NCBI GenBank assembly: GCA_963790325.1
Contig: CAWBNY010000003.1
Coordinates: 1,116,001 to 1,180,000 of the forward strand
Direction of reading: 5' to 3'
Length of the DNA: 64,000 nucleotides
Source: JAXDMK01 sp963790325
GTDB taxonomy: Bacteria > Actinomycetota > Acidimicrobiia > Acidimicrobiales > AC-14
Shown here in pieces: positions 1 through 7,206 of this stretch (position 1 is its first letter; each line of letters opens with the position of its first letter). The position numbers were made by a program, and so were the translations under genes. Below the pieces are notes generated by a model. It did not search any database and had not been told where the DNA came from. It saw only the letters and a program-made list of their open reading frames with translations.

Positions 1-1
1 C

Positions 2-394
2 GGGGACCGGGCCATCCGCTGGCTGGAGAAGAAGGGCGGCGGCGGGCCCCTCGTCACCCTGGCCGAGAAATGGTTCAAGAAGGCGTCCTACCTCATGGTC
101 TTCCTCTTCCCGGGGGCGATCGTGTGCGCCCTGGCCGGGGTCACCCGCATGCGCCCGGCCGCCTTCGCCGTCTGCAACATCGCCGGGACCCTCTTCTCGG
201 TGATCATGGTCCGCATCTTCAGCGACGCCGTGTCCAGCCCGGTGGACGCCGTCCTCCGCTTCTTCGACCGCAACCTGGTCCTCACCACCACCATCAGCGT
301 GGCCCTGGTGATCCTGTCCCTCGTCCTCAACAAGGTCCAGGGCCGGCTCGACGCCGGCCTCGACGAGCTGGAGGACGACACCGAGGCTTCCTGA
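2..394 (+). CDS. DedA/VTT-like membrane protein, C-terminal part
   Basis: The reading frame enters from the left edge, so only the last 130 residues are visible and the true start lies outside the window. A segment reading FLFPGAIVCALAGVTRM is followed by two hydrophobic stretches (roughly residues 31-65 and 85-110 of the visible part) and an acidic tail. The proline-glycine turn before a membrane helix with a downstream arginine resembles the conserved region of the DedA/SNARE-associated (VTT) family, inner-membrane proteins linked to lipid scrambling or undecaprenyl-phosphate recycling. The family assignment rests on this one motif and the hydrophobicity pattern, so it is tentative. The next gene starts 85 bp downstream on the same strand and appears unrelated. 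Confidence 0.55.
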   Translation, partial: GDRAIRWLEKKGGGGPLVTLAEKWFKKASYLMVFLFPGAIVCALAGVTRMRPAAFAVCNIAGTLFSVIMVRIFSDAVSSPVDAVLRFFDRNLVLTTTISVALVILSLVLNKVQGRLDAGLDELEDDTEAS

Positions 395-479
395 TCGGCG
401 GACGGCCGGATACCGTTCGCGCTCACAGCTCTCGCCGCGACCGTTTGGCCCCTGGACTTAGGACTCCCGAGGAGGACAT

Positions 480-1889
480 GTGGACGACCGCCTCTCCCGC
501 GGCATCTCCCGACGCCGGTTCATCCAAGGCGCAGCCGGCCTCACGATCCTGGGTGCGTGCGGCGGGGACGGGACCACGACCCCCACCGCCACCTCCGTCG
601 TCACCGACGTCACGTCGACTGTGGTCCAGCCCGCGACCAAGCTGTCGGGCGACCTCAAGATCCTCCAGTGGAGCCACTTCGTGCCCCGCCACGACACCTG
701 GTTCGACCCCTTCGCCAAGGACTGGGGCACCCAGGTGGGCGTCAACGTGAGCGTCGACCACATCAACCAGGCCGAGCTCCTGGCCCGGGCGGCAGCCGAG
801 ATCGCGGCCGGCGAGGGCCACGACCTGATCGAGTTCATCTTCCCCCCGCCGGCCCTGGAGAAGAGCGTGCGCAACCTGGCCGACCTGCAGGATGAGGCCG
901 AGAAGCGCTTCGGCCCGCAGGTCGACCTCTGCACCCGCAGCACCTACAACCCGGTGACCCAGAAGTACTTCGGCTTCTGCCACGGGTGGGCGCCTGACCC
1001 GGGCGACTACCGCAAGAGCCTGTGGGAGAGGGTCGGGCTCCCGAACGGTCCCAGCACGTACCAGGAGCTGCTCGAAGGTGGCGCCCGCATCAAGGCCGAG
1101 CAGGGCGTCCAGCTCGGCCTGGGCATGTCCAACGAGGTCGACTCAAACATGGCCGCCCGCGCCCTGCTCTGGTCGTACGGGGCGTCGGTGCAGGACAAGG
1201 ACATGAACGTGGTCCTCAACTCCGAGCGCACCATCGAGGCCGTCGACTACATGGCCCGGCTGTTCAAGGCGTCCATGACCGACGAGGTCTTCGCGTGGAA
1301 CGCAGCCTCCAACAACCAGGGGCTCATCGCCGGCACGCTGTCGTACATCGTCAACTCGATCTCGGCCTACCGTTCGGCCCAGCTCAACAACCCGGCGATC
1401 GCGGCCGACGTGTACTTCACGGCCCCCCTTCGGGGACCCGAGACCGCCATCGCCAGCGAGCACGCAATCCTCATCTACGTCATCCCCAACCACGCCCGCA
1501 ACGTCGACGCGGCCCAGGAGTTCATCCTCCACCTGGTGGCCAACTACGCCCAGAACACGAACAACAGCGAGCTGTACGACTTCCCCGCCTTCCCGTCGAC
1601 GGTGCCCCAGCTCAACGCCTGGCTCGACAACGACCCCTACGGCTCCCAGCCGGCCGACAAGCTGGCCCTGCTCAAGGACGCCGAGTCGTGGAGCACCAAC
1701 ATCGGCCACCCGGGGCCGGCCAACGCCGCCTACGGCGAGGTGTTCGACACGTTCGTCATCCCCAAGATGATGGCCCGGGCGGCCCGGGGCGAGCTGAGCG
1801 CGGCCGACGCGGTGGCCGAGGCCGAGGTCGAGGTCAAGCGGATCTACGCCAAGTGGCGGGCGGAGGGCCTGGTCGGCGGGACCTTCTAG
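480..1889 (+). CDS. Sugar ABC transporter substrate-binding lipoprotein (family 1, Tat)
   Basis: This 469-residue protein should capture a sugar or sugar-like solute outside the membrane and deliver it to the permeases encoded downstream. The N-terminus carries a twin-arginine motif (SRRRFIQG), a short hydrophobic stretch and a lipobox-like LGAC, so it is predicted to be exported folded by Tat and lipid-anchored at Cys26 or nearby. The rest has the length and alpha/beta pattern of family-1 extracellular binding proteins. The GTG start at 480 follows a strong aggagg ribosome site at 470-475; the overlapping ATG at 478 is in another frame. It is the first gene of a four-gene importer operon. 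The substrate cannot be read from sequence. Confidence 0.85.
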   Translation: MDDRLSRGISRRRFIQGAAGLTILGACGGDGTTTPTATSVVTDVTSTVVQPATKLSGDLKILQWSHFVPRHDTWFDPFAKDWGTQVGVNVSVDHINQAELLARAAAEIAAGEGHDLIEFIFPPPALEKSVRNLADLQDEAEKRFGPQVDLCTRSTYNPVTQKYFGFCHGWAPDPGDYRKSLWERVGLPNGPSTYQELLEGGARIKAEQGVQLGLGMSNEVDSNMAARALLWSYGASVQDKDMNVVLNSERTIEAVDYMARLFKASMTDEVFAWNAASNNQGLIAGTLSYIVNSISAYRSAQLNNPAIAADVYFTAPLRGPETAIASEHAILIYVIPNHARNVDAAQEFILHLVANYAQNTNNSELYDFPAFPSTVPQLNAWLDNDPYGSQPADKLALLKDAESWSTNIGHPGPANAAYGEVFDTFVIPKMMARAARGELSAADAVAEAEVEVKRIYAKWRAEGLVGGTF

Positions 1890-1909
1890 CCCGCCGCCGA
1901 AGGGTCAGC

Positions 1910-2947
1910 ATGGCGACGGTCGAGGTCCGGCACCTCACCAAGCGGTTCGACGGCAACGCCACCCCCGCGGTCGACGACCTCGACCTGACCACCGACGAGG
2001 GCGAGTACCTGGTCCTGCTGGGACCGTCGGGGTGCGGCAAGACCACCCTCCTGCGGTTGATCGCGGGCCTCGAGCAGCCCACGGGGGGGGAGGTCTACAT
2101 CGGGGGGGAGCCGATGGTGGGCCTGCCCCCCCGGGCCCGCAAGATCGCCATGGTGTTCCAGAGCTACGCCCTCTACCCCCACAAGACAGCCCGCAAGAAC
2201 ATCGAGTTCCCGCTGCAGGCGGCCGGCCTGGCGCCCTCGGAGCGGGCCAAGAAGGTGGAGTGGGCGTCGGAGCTGTTGGGGATCGGCCCCCTGCTGGGCC
2301 GCAAGCCCCGGCACCTGTCCGGGGGCGAGCGGCAACGGGTGGCCCTGGCCCGGGCCCTGGTGCGTGAGCCGGACGTGTTCCTGCTGGACGAGCCCCTGTC
2401 CAACCTCGACGCCAAGCTGCGGGCGACGGCCCGCGACGACCTCAAGCAGTTCCAGGACCGGGTGGGCACGACGACCATCTACGTGACCCACGACCAGATC
2501 GAGGCCATGGGCCTGGGCGACCGCATCGCGGTCATGTCGGCGGGGCGGATCCGGCAGCTGGGCACGCCGGTGGAGGTCTACGACGACCCGGCCGACACGT
2601 TCGTGGCCACGTTCATCGGTTCGCCCCCGATGAACCTGATCCAGCGGGAGGACGTCACCGTCGGCTTCCGGCCCGAGTCCCTCCTGCCCAAAGGGGTCGT
2701 CGACGCCGACGCAGGGGCGGTGAGCGTGGCCTTCGCCGTGTCCCGCGTGGAGTACCTGGGGGCGGAGCGCCATGTGATCGGGACGGTCGAGGGCCTGGGC
2801 CCGCCGACCCGTGCCATCGCGTTGCTGCCGGCCAACGTGTCGGTCGACGTGCCGGCCGGGGAGGCGTCGGAGTTCATGGTGCGCGGCCACGACCTGCGCT
2901 TCTTCGACCGGTCCACGGGCCTCCGGGCGCCCCGGATGCACCTGTGA
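1910..2947 (+). CDS. Sugar ABC transporter ATP-binding protein (MalK/UgpC type)
   Basis: This 345-residue ATPase would drive the CUT1-type importer. It shows Walker A GPSGCGKTT near residue 38, the ABC signature LSGGERQRVALARAL, Walker B VFLLDEP and the switch histidine in YVTHD. A C-terminal regulatory (TOBE-like) segment of about 100 residues follows; it is somewhat shorter than in MalK (about 370 residues in total). The ATG at 1910 lies 20 bp after the binding-protein stop. An open frame continues upstream but antisense-like composition argues against a longer protein. The gene overlaps the next one by 4 bp, which indicates translational coupling. ATPases of this class are often shared between several importers. 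Confidence 0.9.
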   Translation: MATVEVRHLTKRFDGNATPAVDDLDLTTDEGEYLVLLGPSGCGKTTLLRLIAGLEQPTGGEVYIGGEPMVGLPPRARKIAMVFQSYALYPHKTARKNIEFPLQAAGLAPSERAKKVEWASELLGIGPLLGRKPRHLSGGERQRVALARALVREPDVFLLDEPLSNLDAKLRATARDDLKQFQDRVGTTTIYVTHDQIEAMGLGDRIAVMSAGRIRQLGTPVEVYDDPADTFVATFIGSPPMNLIQREDVTVGFRPESLLPKGVVDADAGAVSVAFAVSRVEYLGAERHVIGTVEGLGPPTRAIALLPANVSVDVPAGEASEFMVRGHDLRFFDRSTGLRAPRMHL

Positions 2948-3843
2948 GCCAGGCCCGTCCGCGGTACCTGCTCGACCGGGAGGGGGTGCTGGGGCCGCTG
3001 CTCCTCCTGCCGGCGGTGGTCTACATCCTGGCCCTGGTGGCCGTCCCCTTCTTCCTGGCCATCGGGTACAGCCTGAGCGACGTCACCGTCGGCGACCCGA
3101 GCTTCGACTACGTCGGGCTGCGCAACTTCCGTGCCGTCCTCGACGATCCGGTGTTCCTGCGGGCGCTGCGCAACAGCCTGTTCATCACCGTCGTGACCAT
3201 GGTGTTCGTCCTGGTGCTGGGCAAGGTCCTGGCCCTGGTCCTGGTCAAGGACTTCCGGGGGAAGTGGCTGGTCCGGTTCCTCGTCCTCCTGCCGTGGACG
3301 ACGCCGGTCTCCCTCGCCACCATCGCCTGGCTGTGGCTGCTCGACTCCCTGTTCAGCCCCATCGACTGGGTCCTGCGCTGGCTGGGGCTGCTGGAAGGCA
3401 ACCTTCACTGGCTGGGCAACGACACCCTGGCCATGGCCTCGGTGATCGCGGTGCACGTGTGGCGGATCGTCCCCCTGGCGGCGGTGATCATCAGCGCCGG
3501 GCTGACCGCCATCCCCCAGGACATCAACGACGCGGCCGAGGTCGACGGGGCCGGGTTCTGGCGCAAGCTGTTCTCCGTCACCATCCCCCTCACGGCGCCG
3601 GTGATGGCGGTGGCCACGCTCTTCGGGGCCATCCTGGTGTTCACCGACCTGAGCGTGGTCTACGTGCTCACGCGGGGCGGGCCCGTCGACGCCACCCAGA
3701 CGCTGCCGACGTGGGCCTTCTTCCGGGGCATCAACGGCGGCGACCTGGCCCAGGGCGCGGCCGTCGCCCTGTTCCTCTTCCCCGTCCTGGTGGCGATGGC
3801 GGTCCTGATCCTGCGGGCCGTGCGCCGCATGGAGACGATGTGA
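2944..3843 (+). CDS. Sugar ABC transporter permease 1 (MalF/UgpA type)
   Basis: A 299-residue inner-membrane protein with about six hydrophobic segments. The conserved permease EAA loop is visible as DAAEVDGAGFWRKLFSVTIPL near residues 197-217; it contacts the ATPase. The GTG start at 2944 overlaps the ATPase stop (GTGA arrangement). With the second permease, overlapping by 4 bp downstream, it should form the heterodimeric channel of the importer. The length matches the UgpA/MalF-like CUT1 permeases that lack the large MalF periplasmic loop. The transported solute is unknown. Confidence 0.9.
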   Translation: MSQARPRYLLDREGVLGPLLLLPAVVYILALVAVPFFLAIGYSLSDVTVGDPSFDYVGLRNFRAVLDDPVFLRALRNSLFITVVTMVFVLVLGKVLALVLVKDFRGKWLVRFLVLLPWTTPVSLATIAWLWLLDSLFSPIDWVLRWLGLLEGNLHWLGNDTLAMASVIAVHVWRIVPLAAVIISAGLTAIPQDINDAAEVDGAGFWRKLFSVTIPLTAPVMAVATLFGAILVFTDLSVVYVLTRGGPVDATQTLPTWAFFRGINGGDLAQGAAVALFLFPVLVAMAVLILRAVRRMETM

Positions 3844-4757
3844 CGGCCCCCAGCGCAACCGGTGACGGTTCTGGGGGCCCCGGCCCCGAGAACCGTCACC
3901 GGTTGGCAGCCAGGTTCGAGCGGCGGCGGCGGTGGGGGCGAGTGGGGCTGTACGCGACGGTCGTGCTGCTGACCCTGTTCGCCGCCTTCCCCTTCGTGTG
4001 GGGCGCGATCACGGCGTTCAAGGCCAACCAGGACCTCTACAGCCGGGACAACAACCCGTTCCTGTTCAACCTCCCGCCGACGCTGGAGCACGTCCGGCTG
4101 CTGTTCGACGACACCCCGTTCGACACGTTCGTGTGGAACACGGTGGTGGTGGCGGTGCTGGTGGTGGCCATCACCCTGGCCGCCAGCATCCCCGCCGCCT
4201 ACTGCCTGGCCCGGCTCGACCTGCGGTGGGGCGGGGCCATGGGGATCGCAATCTTCTTCGTGTACCTGGTCCCGCCGTCGCTGCTGTTCCTGAGCCTGTC
4301 GAGGGTGGTGTCCGACCTCGGCCTGCAGGACTCACGGTGGGCGCTGGTGGTCGTCTACCCCACCATCACCATCCCGGTGTCGGTGTGGCTGCTCATGGGC
4401 TTCTTCAAGTCGATCCCACGGGACATGGAGGAACAGGCCATGGTCGACGGCTGCAGCCGGGTCGGCGCCTTCGTGCGGACGGTGCTGCCCCTGTCGTTCC
4501 CCGGGATCATCGCGGTGGTCGTGTTCTCGTCCACCCTGTCCGCCAGCGAGTTCATCTACGCCCTCGCCTTCGTGTCCCGGACCACCCAGAAGACGGTGGC
4601 GGTGGGGGTGCCGACCGAGCTGGTGCGGGGCGACGTCTTCTTCTGGCAGTCGCTCCAAGCGGCCACGATCCTGGTGGCGGTGCCGATCGCGCTGGTGTTC
4701 AACGCCTTCCTGAAGCGGTTCGTGGCCGGCTTCACCATGGGCGCGGTGAAGGGCTGA
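3840..4757 (+). CDS. Sugar ABC transporter permease 2 (MalG/UgpE type)
   Basis: A 305-residue permease with six predicted membrane helices and the EAA loop EEQAMVDGCSRVGAFVRTVL near residues 200-219. The GTG at 3840 overlaps the previous stop, so the four genes form one operon. Residues 6-22 are encoded by a near-perfect 48-bp palindrome (3857-3904) that recurs twice near 15.1 kb. This gives a polar, glycine/proline-rich cytoplasmic tail (TGDGSGGPGPENRHR) before the first positively charged stretch and helix. The palindrome is exactly 16 codons, so the frame is kept. The insert sits outside the conserved fold and probably does not harm function. The protein ends eight bases before the convergent PIN gene. 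Confidence 0.88.
   Translation: MTAPSATGDGSGGPGPENRHRLAARFERRRRWGRVGLYATVVLLTLFAAFPFVWGAITAFKANQDLYSRDNNPFLFNLPPTLEHVRLLFDDTPFDTFVWNTVVVAVLVVAITLAASIPAAYCLARLDLRWGGAMGIAIFFVYLVPPSLLFLSLSRVVSDLGLQDSRWALVVVYPTITIPVSVWLLMGFFKSIPRDMEEQAMVDGCSRVGAFVRTVLPLSFPGIIAVVVFSSTLSASEFIYALAFVSRTTQKTVAVGVPTELVRGDVFFWQSLQAATILVAVPIALVFNAFLKRFVAGFTMGAVKG
3857..3904. repeat. 48-bp palindromic element inside a permease gene (copy A)
   Basis: Arms of about 20 bp, beginning AACCGGTGACGG and ending CCGTCACCGGTT, form a near-perfect inverted repeat with a single-base gap and a GC-rich centre. The core shares its pattern with copies B and C at 15078-15188. It lies in frame within the first 22 codons of the second sugar permease. 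Confidence 0.85.
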
Positions 4758-4764
4758 AGCCGGC

Positions 4765-5445
4765 TCAGGAGTTGGAGACGGCGGAGCCGAAGAGGGCCGG
4801 GCGCCATTTGGCCCCGATGCCCCGGACGACGATCGACGAGCTCCCACCGCACAGGTCGGTGACCTTGCGGGGGTCGCCGGTGAGGATTAGGCCGCCGCCG
4901 GCGGCGGCGCAGACGGCGACCACGCTCCCGTCGGCGTGGTCCTCGGTGGCCCGGCCGGCGTCGGCCAGGATCTTGCCGATGCGGCGGGCGAGGGCCCGGT
5001 CGGTGGGGATCACCGCGATCCCGCCCTCGGAGCCGAGGCAGGCGTCGACCGCCTGGTCGCCGGCGCCGCCCCGGTAGAGCTCGGCCAACGCCGCGGCCGG
5101 CACCACCACCTCGGTCGGCGAGCCGGCGGCGGCGGTGAGGGCGGCCCGCACGGTGCGCTCCTGCTCGCCGCCGCGGGCCAGGGAGGCGACCGCCTCCGAG
5201 TCGAGGACCAGGGCGTTCACCGGCCCCACGCGGCGGAACTCCTCCACCTCGGACGAGTCGACCGGACCCCGCTCGGCGGCGAGGATGCGCAGGAGGCGGG
5301 CCAGGGCGTCGCCCCGCTGCCGGCGCTCGACCTCGTTCTGCAGGACGGCGTCGACCGCCGCCGACAGGACCTCGTCGTCGTCGCCCAGGACCTCGGTGAC
5401 GATGGGGTCGACCGTGATCGTGCGTCGCCGTCTGCCCCGAGCCAT
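4765..5445 (-). CDS. PIN-domain protein with N-terminal antitoxin-like segment
   Basis: This 226-residue protein has two parts. Residues 1-72 are basic then helical (MARGRRRRTITVDP at the start) and look like a VapB-type DNA-binding antitoxin. Residues 75-215 look like a PIN ribonuclease domain, with the four expected acidic positions: LDSEAV, AALAELYRG, EDHADGSVVA and LTGDPRKV. PIN toxins cleave RNA with Mg2+ or Mn2+; VapB partners normally bind promoter DNA and neutralise them as separate proteins. Here both appear in one chain and no separate antitoxin gene is present nearby. The start lies beside a divergent gene 78 bp away. It could instead be a housekeeping PIN protein with a basic leader. 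Confidence 0.65.
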   Translation of the reverse strand: MARGRRRRTITVDPIVTEVLGDDDEVLSAAVDAVLQNEVERRQRGDALARLLRILAAERGPVDSSEVEEFRRVGPVNALVLDSEAVASLARGGEQERTVRAALTAAAGSPTEVVVPAAALAELYRGGAGDQAVDACLGSEGGIAVIPTDRALARRIGKILADAGRATEDHADGSVVAVCAAAGGGLILTGDPRKVTDLCGGSSSIVVRGIGAKWRPALFGSAVSNS

Positions 5446-5523
5446 CCTCTAGTTCTAGCCTTCCGGGGCCGGTACCCGGAGGACCTCCGCTCGCGACGGG
5501 GATGGCCACAGGAGGAGCACGCG

Positions 5524-6693
5524 ATGTCGGACGAGGGGACGAGCACCGGCGACGGCGTCCCGTGGATCCTCCGGCACGCAGCCGAGCGCCGGCTCGCCGC
5601 GGGTGACGGGAGCGCCGGCGACGATGGCGGTGGTGCTGGTGGCGGCGAGCAGGAGCTCGCCCGCCCGGCGGAGGCTCCTCCCGCCTACACCCGTCCCCCG
5701 CGCCCGGAGTGGCAGCCGTCGCCCCCTGCGTTCACACCCCCCCGCCCCCGTCCGAGCCCGTCCTACGAGAGCCCCTACGTCGCCCGGCCGGCCCGGAGGC
5801 GGCTGAGCCTCGGCGTGACCGCCGGCATCGTCTCGGGCGCCGTCGTCCTGGCCGGGGCCGGCGTGGGTGGCACCGTGGTCCTCACCCGGGGAGGTCCCCC
5901 GTCCCGGGCCGAGTTCGTGGTCGACGCCGACGACCTCTGCCGAACGGGCAACCGGTCCGTCGCCGCCATCGTCGAGCCCGCCGACCACCCCGGGCTGACC
6001 ACCGCCGCCGGTGCCCTCGCCGACGCCGTCACGGCCCAGGTCGGCCGGCTGCGGGCGATGGCCCAACCGGGTGGGACTGCCGCGGCCGAGGTGGCGGCGG
6101 TCTACCGGTCGATGGACCGAGCCGCAGAGGCCGCCCGACGCCTCCGGGACGCCGCTCGCGACCAGGACGACCCCGCCGCCGTCGCCGCCGCCACGGAACT
6201 CACCACCACCGCCGCCGACGCCCGGACCCGGGCTGCTGCGGCCGGCTTCGACGAGTGCGCGGCGGGCCTCCAGCCCGGCGTGGACGCGGTCGTAGGTGGC
6301 ACCGGCGCGGCCGTCCGCTCCGGGTTCCTCGCCCTGGCCGAGCTCTACTGCCGCCGGTCGGCATCCGACATCGGGGCGATCCACATCCCCGAGGGCAAGG
6401 CCGGGCGCGACTTCGCCGCCTACTTCGGCGCCACGGTCGACATCCTCGACAGGATGGCGGCCGGCATCGGTGCCATCCCCGCGCCCCCCGGCGACGAGGC
6501 CCGCATCGAGGAGATCCTCCAGGCCCAGCAGGCCGCCCAGGCCAAGGGGCGGGAGTTCCACGCCGCCGCCGCCGACGAGGACTTCAACCGCATGGATGCG
6601 CTCTACCAGGAGCTCGCCGCCCTCATCGCCGTCGCCGACGCCAAGTGGGACGCCTACGGCCTGGCCATCTGCGGGTCGCAGTTCGGCACGTGA
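5524..6693 (+). CDS. Membrane-anchored secreted protein of unknown function
   Basis: I do not recognise this 389-residue protein. Residues 1-90 are a cytoplasmic, disordered, proline- and glycine-rich segment. A single membrane helix follows at about 98-122 (LGVTAGIVSGAVVLAGAGVG). The rest is an extracytoplasmic, alanine-rich, helical domain with several cysteines (DLCRTGN, FDECAAGL, LYCRRS, ICGSQ) that could pair as disulfides. The ATG at 5524 follows an aggagg ribosome site at 5510-5516. The architecture resembles actinobacterial anchored sensor or lipoprotein-like proteins of unknown role. It stands alone between the PIN gene (divergent) and the SRPBCC gene. Confidence 0.75.
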   Translation: MSDEGTSTGDGVPWILRHAAERRLAAGDGSAGDDGGGAGGGEQELARPAEAPPAYTRPPRPEWQPSPPAFTPPRPRPSPSYESPYVARPARRRLSLGVTAGIVSGAVVLAGAGVGGTVVLTRGGPPSRAEFVVDADDLCRTGNRSVAAIVEPADHPGLTTAAGALADAVTAQVGRLRAMAQPGGTAAAEVAAVYRSMDRAAEAARRLRDAARDQDDPAAVAAATELTTTAADARTRAAAAGFDECAAGLQPGVDAVVGGTGAAVRSGFLALAELYCRRSASDIGAIHIPEGKAGRDFAAYFGATVDILDRMAAGIGAIPAPPGDEARIEEILQAQQAAQAKGREFHAAAADEDFNRMDALYQELAALIAVADAKWDAYGLAICGSQFGT

Positions 6694-6774
6694 CCGGAGG
6701 GCGGCTGGCCCACCGGTGGAGAAGTGGTGGTAGCCCTATTTCTTCGGGGGCCCGGGACCACTTGAATTCGGGTC

Positions 6775-7206
6775 GTGGACATTCTCATCACCGAGGTCTT
6801 CCGATTCACCACTCCCGCCGCTCCCGAGGCGGTGTGGCGCACGCTGACCTCGCCCGACCAGACCAGCCGGTACTTCCACGGGTTCACCGTCGAATCCGAG
6901 TGGCGACCCGGCTCGGCCGTCACCGCCACCAGCAGCGCCGGGCGGCTGGTGGGCGAGGTCCTGTCCGTCGAGGAGCCTCGCCGGCTCTCGTTCACCCTCG
7001 CCGTCGGCGACGACCAGCCGGAGAGCTTCGTCACCTGGGAGGTCCACCGGGCCGACGACGGGTCGATCGTGCGCCTCTACGTCGACGAGCCGAGCGGTGG
7101 TGACCGCAACGACGCCGATCTGGCCTGGCTGCCGGTGATCTCCGCCCTGCACTCCCTTCTGGCCGACACCGGCTCCGATCGGCCGACCACCCCTACTTCC
7201 CGCTGA
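6775..7206 (+). CDS. SRPBCC (AHSA1-like) domain protein
   Basis: A 143-residue protein of the START/Bet v1-like fold. The N-terminal strand and helix (EVFRFTTPAAPEAVWRTLT), the segment PGSAVTATSSAGRLVGEVL and VTWEVHRADDGSIVRLYVDE follow the AHSA1 family order. Members bind hydrophobic ligands or activate partner proteins; the ligand here is unknown. The GTG at 6775 is the first plausible start. The last 14 bp overlap the end of the convergent FtsX-type permease gene, so the two transcripts would be complementary at their 3' ends. Confidence 0.8.
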   Translation: MDILITEVFRFTTPAAPEAVWRTLTSPDQTSRYFHGFTVESEWRPGSAVTATSSAGRLVGEVLSVEEPRRLSFTLAVGDDQPESFVTWEVHRADDGSIVRLYVDEPSGGDRNDADLAWLPVISALHSLLADTGSDRPTTPTSR

